A stretch of DNA of 64,000 bases, taken from positions 3,100,001 to 3,164,000 of the forward strand of contig NC_005363.1 in assembly GCF_000196175.1 (NCBI RefSeq). Direction: 5' to 3'. Position 1 is the first letter of the stretch, and every line of letters starts with the position of its first letter. The translations under genes and the position numbers were made by a program. The notes beneath the pieces were generated by a model. It was not told the DNA's origin. It did not search any database and saw nothing but the letters and a program-made list of their open reading frames with translations. The stretch comes from Bdellovibrio bacteriovorus HD100 (GTDB lineage Bacteria > Bdellovibrionota > Bdellovibrionia > Bdellovibrionales > Bdellovibrionaceae). Of this stretch, positions 27,797 through 35,827 are shown one piece after another.

Positions 27797-29287
27797 TTAT
27801 CTCCCTTGCAAGGCCTCTTCGGCCACCTTCACATCACTGAAGGGGAACTTCTGGGTTCCGATAATTTGATAATCTTCGTGGCCTTTGCCGGCGATCAGAA
27901 TCACGTCGCCTTCCTGGGCTCGCTTCAGGGTCTGGGTGATGGCATCCTTGCGGTCCACCACCGTTGTGGCTTTGGCTTTGTTGGCTCCGCCCACTCCCGC
28001 CAGAATGTCCTGGATGATGGTTTGCGGGTCTTCTGTGCGCGGATTGTCCGAGGTGATCACGACTTCGTCTGAATACTTCAAAGCCATTTCAGCCATCAAA
28101 GGCCGTTTGCCTTTGTCACGATCCCCGCCGCAGCCAAAGATCGTCCAGATGCGGGATTGCGACTGCAGGTTTTCGCGAACCTTGGTCAAAGCCATCAGTA
28201 CATTTTCCAGAGCGTCCGGCGTATGGGCATAATCCACAAAGACAGAAAGATTTTTATCATTCGGCACGGACTGCAAACGCCCCGGCACGCCGGTGAAACG
28301 ATCCAAAGCTTCAATGCAGATATTCAGCGGAAGTCCTGCCGACAGTCCGGCCCCCAAGGCCGCCAAAGCATTCATCACATTGTGAGTGCCCGACATCGGC
28401 AGACGCACTTCCCCTTCCCCGACCGGAGTCCACACTTTGAAGTGAGTCAGGGCAAAGTCCATCTTCAGAATTTCATAACGAATGTCAGAATCTTTTTCAC
28501 CGTAAGTCCACAGCACCGCCGGATCCGCCACACGCAAACGGCGACCGAACTTGTCAGCGGTGTTGACGATGGCAAAACACGGACGCTTGTGAGTCTTCCA
28601 CAACAAGTCCGTGAACAGGCGTTGTTTCGCCTCCAGATAGCTTTCCATCGTGTTGTGATAATCCAGATGATCGCGGGTCAGGTTCGTGAAAATCACAGTG
28701 TTGAAAGGAACGCTGTCCACACGGCGCTGATCCAGAGCGTGCGAGGAAACCTCCATCGCTACCGCCAAGGCCCCTGCCGAGCGGAATTCACGCAGGCGCT
28801 TTTGCAGAAAGACCGGATCCGGCGTGGTCATTTCTGAAGGCCACACCTGATCGCCCAGATGATGATTGACCGTGCCGATCACGCCAGTTGGAATTTTGCC
28901 GTGGTTCAAAATGGCTTCGGTCATGTAAGTGACAGAAGTTTTGCCGTTAGTGCCGGTCACCCCGACACAGAATAATTCCTGCCCTGGATCCCAGTAAAAA
29001 CGACTGGCCAGAACATCCAGCACTTCGCGGGAGTTTGGCACCTGTACCACGACCCCTTCATAACCCTCAGGGATTTTCGCTTTGTCTTCCACCACCAGGG
29101 CCGCAGCCCCTTTTGCGACGGCATCAGGAATAAAAGTGTGCCCGTCCAGTTTGTTACCGCGAATCGCGACAAACACCGAACCCGGCACCACAAGGCGTGC
29201 GTCGTTGAAGACCCCTGTCACTTCAATATGAGAGAATGCGTTTTCAGGAATCCCCGGCAGAATGGAAAAGAGATGTTGCAGTTTCAC
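27797..29287 (-). CDS. murE: UDP-MurNAc-L-Ala-D-Glu--meso-diaminopimelate ligase MurE
   Basis: The 496 residues include the ATP loop GVTGTNGKTSVTYM, the carbamylated-lysine region and the motif SDNPRTEDP. DNPR is typical of enzymes that add meso-diaminopimelate rather than lysine, so the peptidoglycan is of the DAP type. It starts 28 bases from the divergent esterase gene and is followed directly by murF. It is separated from ftsI by six unrelated genes (28-36 kb), unlike the usual ftsI-murE order. Confidence 0.98.
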   Translation of the reverse strand: MKLQHLFSILPGIPENAFSHIEVTGVFNDARLVVPGSVFVAIRGNKLDGHTFIPDAVAKGAAALVVEDKAKIPEGYEGVVVQVPNSREVLDVLASRFYWDPGQELFCVGVTGTNGKTSVTYMTEAILNHGKIPTGVIGTVNHHLGDQVWPSEMTTPDPVFLQKRLREFRSAGALAVAMEVSSHALDQRRVDSVPFNTVIFTNLTRDHLDYHNTMESYLEAKQRLFTDLLWKTHKRPCFAIVNTADKFGRRLRVADPAVLWTYGEKDSDIRYEILKMDFALTHFKVWTPVGEGEVRLPMSGTHNVMNALAALGAGLSAGLPLNICIEALDRFTGVPGRLQSVPNDKNLSVFVDYAHTPDALENVLMALTKVRENLQSQSRIWTIFGCGGDRDKGKRPLMAEMALKYSDEVVITSDNPRTEDPQTIIQDILAGVGGANKAKATTVVDRKDAITQTLKRAQEGDVILIAGKGHEDYQIIGTQKFPFSDVKVAEEALQGR

Positions 29288-29314
29288 GCACTAAGAGTAA
29301 CTTAGGTCTCAGAT

Positions 29315-29995
29315 ATGAGACAACTCGGAAAACTACATTGCCAAGAAATAAATCATAACGACGATGCGCCATGGGTCATCTTCTTCCATGGTTATGGCGC
29401 TGATGCCAACGACCTGTTTTCTCTAGGGGAAATCATTCCCACAAAGAAGACATACAACTGGTTATTTCCAAATGGAAATCTGGAAGTGCCCATCGGCCCG
29501 GCCTGGACGGGACGCGCCTGGTGGACAATTGACATGATGGAAATTCAGCGCGCCCAAGAGCGCGGCGAACACCGTGACTTCAGCAACGACACACCGAAAG
29601 GCATGAGCAAAGCCTATGACCTGGCCATGGAGATGATCCGCCAGATGAAAGTTCCATGGAACAAAATCGTGCTGGGTGGATTCAGCCAGGGCGCGATGCT
29701 GGCGACAGAGATCTATCTGCGCGCCCCGGAAACTCCGAAGGGTCTTGTGATCATGTCCGGAACACTGGTTCATCAGGACGAATGGAAACAGTACGTTCCC
29801 AATCGCGCCGGCCAGCGATTCTATCAAAGCCATGGCATCAACGATGCGGTTCTGGGCTACAAACAGGCTCAAAAGCTTGAGACCCTGCTAACCCAAAACG
29901 GCATGAAAGGATCCCTGCAAGGGTTCCGGGGCGGTCATGAAATTCCAATGCCGGTGATCACCCAAATCGGGGAATATCTGAACACGATTCCGTAA
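29315..29995 (+). CDS. Alpha/beta hydrolase, carboxylesterase/phospholipase type
   Basis: The 226-residue cytoplasmic-looking enzyme has the oxyanion strand VIFFHGYGADANDL (~21-34), the nucleophile elbow GGFSQGAM (Ser about 126), an acid in HGINDAVL and the catalytic His in RGGHEIPMP near the end. This is the Abhydrolase_2 set that includes bacterial carboxylesterases and acyl-protein thioesterases. The substrate is unknown. It is divergent from murE across only 27 bp. Confidence 0.88.
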   Translation: MRQLGKLHCQEINHNDDAPWVIFFHGYGADANDLFSLGEIIPTKKTYNWLFPNGNLEVPIGPAWTGRAWWTIDMMEIQRAQERGEHRDFSNDTPKGMSKAYDLAMEMIRQMKVPWNKIVLGGFSQGAMLATEIYLRAPETPKGLVIMSGTLVHQDEWKQYVPNRAGQRFYQSHGINDAVLGYKQAQKLETLLTQNGMKGSLQGFRGGHEIPMPVITQIGEYLNTIP

Positions 29996-30036
29996 TTGCA
30001 ACGTGACTTCGCAACAGCCACGGTGAAAATAAGAGC

Positions 30037-31779
30037 ATGAAAACTCTGATCACCCTGGCTTTTCTTTTGACGTCCTTTTCTGCCTTTGCTCACCGCCTAG
30101 TCCTGGAGGACCCTTCTGAAATTCAAACTTTGGAAGAAGCTGATTTCAATCTGGGCCGCGTGCTGTTTTCCCTTCCCGGCGCCGATAATAAAAAGCTGCT
30201 GGAACATCCCGCTTACAACTCTTTGGTGGCTGATCTGGAAAAGGATCTGGAAGCCTTAAAAACTCAGGATTCAAAACTGGGTGTGGGAATGAACTATGTT
30301 CACCGTCTGTTTGATATTCGCTGGCTGAAATCACCGGCGGCAAGATTTGAGCTGGTGGGTGTCGTCAATCGCATGGATCGCGCGGTCTTTAATCCCGGCA
30401 CTTGTGGCGAGGTCCGTTTGATCTATCGCCTGGCCTATACCAAAACTCAGAATCAAACCCTGATACAGTCCCGCCTGCCAATGACCCTGAACGCCGTCTT
30501 TAAACTTCCGGCCACCCCGAACTGCCAGGCCGTCGCCAAACAGTGGTCCTCTCAACAAAAACCGCCACTGAAACCCTGGGTGACTTTGGCAAATCTGAAG
30601 TCCCTGGAGGTCAATCTGCAAGCCGTGCGCTGGCCATCGACCATCCGTGGTGACATGGGCGGACATGCTGAATACTTCCTGCGGGTGTACCGCCTGCAAA
30701 ACAATGTCTTTGTGGCTTCCGCGATGGAAAACACTCCGGATGTAGCCCGCCTGCAAAGCAATTCCGCTTTGCGCGCAGAACTGCTGGCTTGGATCTCCAC
30801 TCCGGAAAACATCAAAGCCCTGGATGCCGGGATTTTGAATATTCCGGAAAAGTTTCTGACCACCAAAAGCTCTTCCTTCGCTTTGCACGGGATGAACCGC
30901 CTGGCCAACCGCCCGTTTGATCAGATCTTCAAAAAAGAGGACTTTAAGAATCTGAAGCTGACTGATCTGGAAAATATTTATGGCCCTTCTTCCTTCCGTC
31001 GCCGCCTGAATGACCTTTCCTGTGCTGGCTGCCATCAGGGGCGCACGATTGCGGGCTTCCATTTTCTGGGGAAAGATCCAGAGTCGACGATCTTTGCCAA
31101 TTCTGTCTTTTCTTCCCAGTCCCCGCACATGATGCAGGAACAAAAGCGCCGTCAGGTCTATTTCCAAAATATCTTCCAGGGAAAGGCGGCCGACAACTCC
31201 AGGCCGTTTTCCGAGCGGGACCCGAAGACCCCGGGAGCCATGAATGCTCACTGCGGCTTGCCGGGTTCAGAGTATCAGGCATGGACTTGCGCCGCAGGTC
31301 TGAAGTGCATGGCGGTGGTGACACCGGAAGGTTCGAAAGAAATCGGCGAATGCCTGCCCGAACAGCCAATGGCGGGAAATCCCTGCGAGCCCGGCACCGT
31401 TTCACAAACGGCGAACTCTCACGGCGATAAGATGAAGGCCGGAACCAGAACATCCTGCCCCTCCCACCAATACTGCCAGACCACTAAAGTAGGATTCCCT
31501 GGTGGGATGTGTTCCGGAGGCTGCGAGCAACTGACCTCGGGTGAAGCGTGCGGAGCCATTGCGGTTCTTCAGGGATTCAATGACTGCCTGGCCCGTCATC
31601 GTCCTTTCGGAGAGTGCCTGGCGCAGAACACCCGACCAGCGGGATTGCAGGCTTGCGATGACACGATTTCATGCCGTGCCGATTACATCTGCAACAAGAC
31701 CCAATCAGGAAAAGGCGTCTGTATTCCACCCTACTTCCTGTTCCAACTGCGCGTGGACGGCCACCCCAAACCGATCTAA
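30037..31779 (+). CDS. Exported protein with one c-type haem motif and cysteine-rich tail
   Basis: The 580-residue protein has a signal peptide (ending AFAHR). It has an unrecognised ~310-residue domain with recurring motifs (GVVNRMDRAVFNPGTCGEVR, GHAEYFLRVYRL), and then CAGCHQGR (C329, C332, H333), a haem-attachment motif. The last ~160 residues have about 20 cysteines, suggesting a disulphide-rich module. A single CxxCH is not proof of haem, but its position after LNDLS and before a helical stretch is cytochrome-like. The function is unknown; it lies 40 bases downstream of the esterase gene. Confidence 0.6.
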   Translation: MKTLITLAFLLTSFSAFAHRLVLEDPSEIQTLEEADFNLGRVLFSLPGADNKKLLEHPAYNSLVADLEKDLEALKTQDSKLGVGMNYVHRLFDIRWLKSPAARFELVGVVNRMDRAVFNPGTCGEVRLIYRLAYTKTQNQTLIQSRLPMTLNAVFKLPATPNCQAVAKQWSSQQKPPLKPWVTLANLKSLEVNLQAVRWPSTIRGDMGGHAEYFLRVYRLQNNVFVASAMENTPDVARLQSNSALRAELLAWISTPENIKALDAGILNIPEKFLTTKSSSFALHGMNRLANRPFDQIFKKEDFKNLKLTDLENIYGPSSFRRRLNDLSCAGCHQGRTIAGFHFLGKDPESTIFANSVFSSQSPHMMQEQKRRQVYFQNIFQGKAADNSRPFSERDPKTPGAMNAHCGLPGSEYQAWTCAAGLKCMAVVTPEGSKEIGECLPEQPMAGNPCEPGTVSQTANSHGDKMKAGTRTSCPSHQYCQTTKVGFPGGMCSGGCEQLTSGEACGAIAVLQGFNDCLARHRPFGECLAQNTRPAGLQACDDTISCRADYICNKTQSGKGVCIPPYFLFQLRVDGHPKPI

Positions 31780-31901
31780 GTTTCTTTTCACAGACGAAGG
31801 GCCCATTGCGGCCCCACTGTCTGCACCCTCATGCGGTACCTACGACCAGACCGATTCTTGCTCGGTGGAATGGTCAAAAATCCTTGATAATCTATGACCC
31901 T

Positions 31902-32348
31902 ATGTTCAATTCAAAAGCTTCCAAGGGCAAAAAATTTATCGACCAGCAGATTGTCAAACTGGCCGACGGCGAAATCCTTTTCCGCGAAGGGGATCTCAGT
32001 CGCGAAATGTACATCGTGCAAAAAGGCGCCGTCGAAGTCTTTAAAAGAGTCGAAGGTCAGACGATGATTTTAGGTCGCGTCGACCGCGGCAGCATGGTGG
32101 GTGAAATGTCCCTGCTGGAGTCCCTGCCTCGATCCGCTTCAGCTCAGGCTGTGGGCGAAACCACACTGCTGATGTTTGATCCGGGCAGCTTTCTGCTAAA
32201 AATCCGTCGTGATCCGACATTTGCTTTTGAGCTTATGAAACAACTGAGCGGTCGCATCCGTTCGACGAATGAAAAGCTGATTACACTGATGGCCGCTGAG
32301 CAGTTATCCAGGAACGATCTGCAAGAAATCGCGGAATCCACCTTATGA
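31902..32348 (+). CDS. Cyclic nucleotide-binding domain protein (CRP-like, no DNA-binding domain)
   Basis: From ATG 31902 the protein has 148 residues and is essentially one CNMP domain. It has LADGEILFREGDLSREMYIV (~20-39) and the phosphate-binding cassette GEMSLLESLPRSASA (~73-87) with its Arg. There is no helix-turn-helix. No Shine-Dalgarno precedes the ATG, and a tgataat box about 12 bases before it raises the chance of a leaderless transcript. Its stop overlaps the start of the next gene (ATGA), a phosphoesterase that it may regulate or partner. Confidence 0.85.
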   Translation: MFNSKASKGKKFIDQQIVKLADGEILFREGDLSREMYIVQKGAVEVFKRVEGQTMILGRVDRGSMVGEMSLLESLPRSASAQAVGETTLLMFDPGSFLLKIRRDPTFAFELMKQLSGRIRSTNEKLITLMAAEQLSRNDLQEIAESTL

Positions 32349-33100
32349 TTATTGATGTCACCACAGAAAAGATGGTGGTCATTTCAGATCTGCATCTGGG
32401 GAATCCTTTTTCTGAAGCGAAAAAATCCCTGATTGAATTTCTGTACTGGGCGGCTGAAAACAAATATGACGTCTGTATCAACGGCGACGGACTGGAAATC
32501 GCGCAAGTGTCCTTCCGCAAGATGGCAGAGGACGTGCCCGAGGTCTTTCGCGCCGTCAAAGCCATCACCAAGGCTGGCAACCGCGTATTTTACGTTGTGG
32601 GAAACCACGACATCGTCCTTGAAAACTTTCTGGAAGACTGGGGTCCTTTGACCCTGGCGCCTTTTTTGAACGTTCGGTGCGGCAAGCAGCGCATCCGGAT
32701 CGAACACGGTCATCTGTATGACCCGTTTTTTGTCAAGCGCCCGGACCTGTACGAGTTTCTGACCTGGCTGGGCGGCTTTGCCCTGATGGTCAGCCCTAGA
32801 ATTTATAAAGCCTGGATCAAATTTGAAGAACTGAAATCCCGCCTGCGCCGTCGCTTCCGTGGCAGCAGCGAGGTTCCGTGCCTGCCCGGGGAACATCCGG
32901 ATTTTGTGATTGCAGCTGAAGAAATCTGCTCGCGTGGTTTTGATGCGATCATCTTTGGTCACACTCACCATCCGGGCACCATTGATCTTCCACAAGGAAG
33001 GTACTTCAACAGCGGTTCCTGGATGATTTCACCAACCTATATTGGCATCACCAGCCAAGATGTGGTTCTGAGTCAGTTTGAAGCCGACAAGGGTGCTTAG
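32345..33100 (+). CDS. Calcineurin-like metallophosphoesterase, LpxH-related
   Basis: The 251 residues show VISDLHLG (D15, H17), NGDGLE (D48), VVGNHD (N87, H88), IEHGHLYD and IFGHTHHPG. The layout (short first loop, helical insert rich in aromatic and basic residues at ~125-185) resembles UDP-2,3-diacylglucosamine hydrolases and their uncharacterised relatives. EHGHLYD in place of EHGD sets it apart from the LpxH at 9 kb. It is translationally coupled to the cyclic-nucleotide-binding gene. The true substrate is unknown. Confidence 0.85.
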   Translation: MIIDVTTEKMVVISDLHLGNPFSEAKKSLIEFLYWAAENKYDVCINGDGLEIAQVSFRKMAEDVPEVFRAVKAITKAGNRVFYVVGNHDIVLENFLEDWGPLTLAPFLNVRCGKQRIRIEHGHLYDPFFVKRPDLYEFLTWLGGFALMVSPRIYKAWIKFEELKSRLRRRFRGSSEVPCLPGEHPDFVIAAEEICSRGFDAIIFGHTHHPGTIDLPQGRYFNSGSWMISPTYIGITSQDVVLSQFEADKGA

Positions 33101-33106
33101 CCGCTT

Positions 33107-34699
33107 TTAAAGGCGGCGTGCAGGATCGCCCAGCTCTGCCAGCACATCCCAGCCGAACTTTTCCAGTTTGGAATCACCGATGCCATAGATGTTTTTCATC
33201 TCGTCCAGGGTGCGCGGATTTTTCACCGCCAACTGCCGCAGGGTCAGATCTCCAAAGACCACGAAGGCGGGCACATCCAGCTCTTTCGCTTTTTCACGTC
33301 TCCAGCGTTTAAGAACTTCCATGCGTTTTTCCTGCATCTCATCCAGCACGATATCGTCGGTGTTGATGATCTTTTTGGACTTGCTGGAGGCTTTTTTCAG
33401 CTTGGTGACAACCTGATCCACCTTCGCCAGCGGAGTCACAGATTTCTGGATACGACGGGCTGATTTCGGGTCACAGCTGTCACAGTGCCCGCAACGCTCA
33501 ATACGCTGGGAGTCTTTGTAATAGGTCAGGATCTCGGCGTGACGGCACTCACCACCTTCGGAATAGTTCACCAGGGCGTCCAAGTTTCTCCAGCGCGCGT
33601 CTTTGATTTCATCCGGCGCTTCGGAACTGTGAATGAAGAAGGACTGCAAACCCTTGTCTTTCTTTGAATACAACGTCAGACAGGTCGAATGCTCGCCATC
33701 ACGGCCCGCACGCCCCATTTCCTGATAAAGAGCATCGATATTGGCGGGAATCTGGAAATGCACCACCAGGCGCACATCCGGTTGATCGATTCCCATGCCG
33801 AAAGCATTGGTCGCCACCAGAATGCGCAGCTCCCCTTTGGCATAAGCTTCCTGGGTGCTGGTGCGAACTTCGGAAGTCAGGCCAGCATGGTAGTAGCCAA
33901 CGCTTTTACCGAACTTCTTCTGCAGAAAGGCCGCAATACTTTCAGTCACTTTACGAGTACCGCAGTAAACGATGATCCGGCCTTCAGGGGTTTGTTTGAT
34001 ACTTTGAAGCAGCAGCAGAAGTTTTGCGTCTTCGTCTTCACAAAGCTCTACCTGATAATACAAATTGGAGCGATAGAACCCGTGGACCATGCGCTCGGGC
34101 TTTTGCAGTTTCAGATGTTTAGAGATGTCATCCAAAACAGTCGGAGTCGCCGAGGCGGTCAGCGCCAGCACCGGTACATCCGGGCACAGTTTTTTCAAAA
34201 CATTGAGCTGCGCATATTCCTCGCGGAAGTCATGCCCCCACTGAGAAACGCAGTGAGCTTCATCAATTGCAAAAAGTCCGACGGTGCGGTTTTGCACCCA
34301 GCGATGGAAACCTTCTTTTTGCGCACGCTCCGGGGAAAGATATAAAACAAAGGCGCCGCCCTTGTTGATTTCGGCGAACACCTCGCGTTTGTCATCATCA
34401 CTTTGTCCGGAATGCAGGGCGCCTGCCGGAATGCCGTATCGACGCAGCGATGCCACTTGATCCTTCATCAGAGCAATCAGCGGGGAAATAACGATGACAA
34501 GTTTTTGCGTGGCCACGGCAGGATACTGATAACACAGCGATTTACCGCCGCCGGTCGGAAGGACCGCCAACACATCACGGCCGCCCATCACCGATTCGAT
34601 GATCTCTTTTTGCCCGCGTCGGAAACCGGAAAGATTGAAGTATTTTTTTAGCTGGTTTTCCTGCGGGCTGACGGCGATTTCCATAAACGACACTTTCAT
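33107..34699 (-). CDS. recQ: ATP-dependent DNA helicase RecQ, short form
   Basis: The 530 residues have Walker A (PTGGGKSLCYQYP), the DEAHCVSQWGHDFR box and helicase motifs V-VI (GMGIDQPDVR, QEMGRAGRDGE). A zinc site (CRHAEILTYY with CGHCDSC) and a C-terminal HRDC domain follow (VPAFVVFGDLTLRQLA, IYGIGDSKLEKFG). Only ~40 residues lie between zinc site and HRDC, so the winged-helix RQC domain of E. coli RecQ (about 610 residues) is missing. It acts in recombinational repair. It is the only non-dcw minus-strand gene between ftsI and murE. Confidence 0.95.
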   Translation of the reverse strand: MKVSFMEIAVSPQENQLKKYFNLSGFRRGQKEIIESVMGGRDVLAVLPTGGGKSLCYQYPAVATQKLVIVISPLIALMKDQVASLRRYGIPAGALHSGQSDDDKREVFAEINKGGAFVLYLSPERAQKEGFHRWVQNRTVGLFAIDEAHCVSQWGHDFREEYAQLNVLKKLCPDVPVLALTASATPTVLDDISKHLKLQKPERMVHGFYRSNLYYQVELCEDEDAKLLLLLQSIKQTPEGRIIVYCGTRKVTESIAAFLQKKFGKSVGYYHAGLTSEVRTSTQEAYAKGELRILVATNAFGMGIDQPDVRLVVHFQIPANIDALYQEMGRAGRDGEHSTCLTLYSKKDKGLQSFFIHSSEAPDEIKDARWRNLDALVNYSEGGECRHAEILTYYKDSQRIERCGHCDSCDPKSARRIQKSVTPLAKVDQVVTKLKKASSKSKKIINTDDIVLDEMQEKRMEVLKRWRREKAKELDVPAFVVFGDLTLRQLAVKNPRTLDEMKNIYGIGDSKLEKFGWDVLAELGDPARRL

Positions 34700-34758
34700 T
34701 CAAAGACCCCTTGATTTCAACAAGATTGCACGGCTTCTTGTGCTGCCGCGCAAACAGG

Positions 34759-34819
34759 CAGCAATTTCCAGGCAGGGCTGTAAGTGCCCTGAATCCCTCA
34801 GGAGTTTCCAGCAATTTCC
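34759..34819. repeat. Direct repeat upstream of the class D beta-lactamase gene
   Basis: cagcaatttcc occurs at 34759-34769 and again at 34809-34819, exactly 50 bp apart (close to five helical turns). Between them cagggc-tgtaagt-gccctg forms a hairpin. This could be a two-site operator in the recQ/beta-lactamase intergenic region. Confidence 0.35.
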
Positions 34820-34892
34820 GAAATCCAGTCGGAAAAATTTTGCAAGACCTCTCCGGCTATTTATGCGAACCTATAAAGCCGAAGGAGTTTTT

Positions 34893-35747
34893 ATGAAGGC
34901 ACTCTCAATTCTACTGATTCCTGCGCTTTTTTTGGGTTGCACCTCCCCTTCCCCGAAAGAGGCTCCAGCAGCGGCTGTTAAGGCCGCCCCCGCAGAACCT
35001 TATCCGGACAAAGCCGTCTGTTTTCTGCTGATTGATGCCCAAACCGGACAAATTCAAAAATCCGTGAACGAGGAAAACTGCCAGGTGCAACGACCGGCCT
35101 GTTCGACTTTCAAGGTTCCTTTGGCGGTGATGGGGTTTGATTCCGGCATCCTGAAAAACGAAAGCACGAAGTTCAAATGGAACGGCAAGAAGCATTCGAT
35201 TGCGGAATGGAACAAAGACCAAACCGCCGCTTCGTGGATGAAAAACTCGACCGTTTGGTATTCCCAAATGCTGACCGGAAAAATGGGCTTTCAAAAGCTG
35301 AAGACTTACCTTCGCAAATTTGACTATGGCAACCAGGACATTTCTGGCGGGATTAAAACGGCGTGGCTGACGCCGGCGTCGTTCACCCCGGAGGAAAAGG
35401 GTTTCTCTTTGCGCATTTCCGGATTTGAGCAAACTGATTTCCTGAAAAAACTTCTGTACGACAAGCTGCCGGCCACCAAACGCTCGCAGGAACTGACCAA
35501 GAAAATCATGTTCCTTGAAAAGACCCCGAAGGGTTACGACTTCAGCGGAAAAACAGGATCCGGCTATACAGATGAAACCTTAAAACGCCGCATCGGCTGG
35601 TTCGTGGGAACTTTGACAACCGCCGACCGCCAGTATGTCTTTGCAACCAACTACATCGACACTGTCGACGTAGAAAACGCCGAATACGGCAGCCGCTTCG
35701 CCAAACAACTAACCATCGACCTGCTAAAAGAAGAAAACCTCTGGTAA
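34893..35747 (+). CDS. Class D (OXA-type) beta-lactamase, predicted lipoprotein
   Basis: From ATG 34893 (gaaggag upstream) the protein has 284 residues. It has a lipobox LFLGC (Cys 16), then the class D motifs: S71-T-F-K74, S119-T-V121, Y145-G-N and K220-T-G, with GWFVG after it. All catalytic positions are present, so it probably hydrolyses beta-lactams; K74 would be carboxylated in active enzymes. It would be membrane anchored, which is unusual but known for some OXA enzymes. It lies convergent to ftsI, the penicillin target. A long inverted repeat follows its stop. Confidence 0.92.
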   Translation: MKALSILLIPALFLGCTSPSPKEAPAAAVKAAPAEPYPDKAVCFLLIDAQTGQIQKSVNEENCQVQRPACSTFKVPLAVMGFDSGILKNESTKFKWNGKKHSIAEWNKDQTAASWMKNSTVWYSQMLTGKMGFQKLKTYLRKFDYGNQDISGGIKTAWLTPASFTPEEKGFSLRISGFEQTDFLKKLLYDKLPATKRSQELTKKIMFLEKTPKGYDFSGKTGSGYTDETLKRRIGWFVGTLTTADRQYVFATNYIDTVDVENAEYGSRFAKQLTIDLLKEENLW

Positions 35748-35750
35748 AAA

Positions 35751-35825
35751 AAAAGGTACCTGCTTACTTTTTCCGAAGCGGCGCATCTGGCGCAATGCTT
35801 CTGCAAAAGTAAGCAGGTACCTTTT
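35751..35825. repeat. Dispersed repeat, copy 2: perfect 21-bp inverted repeat acting as likely bidirectional terminator
   Basis: Arms aaaaggtacctgcttacttt+t (35751-35771) and its exact complement (35805-35825) flank a 33-base centre containing gaagc/gcttc and gcgc/gcgc pairings, so the whole element folds into one long hairpin. The arms start with AAAA and end with TTTT, and the element fills the gap between two convergent genes. The same sequence occurs at 8260-8335. Confidence 0.88.
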
Positions 35826-35827
35826 GG

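Noticed and set aside
31858-31891. Sigma-70 promoter before the cyclic nucleotide-binding gene (TTGCTC...GATAAT)
   Set aside because: The spacing is 22 bases, too long for a normal promoter; only the -10-like box is reasonable.
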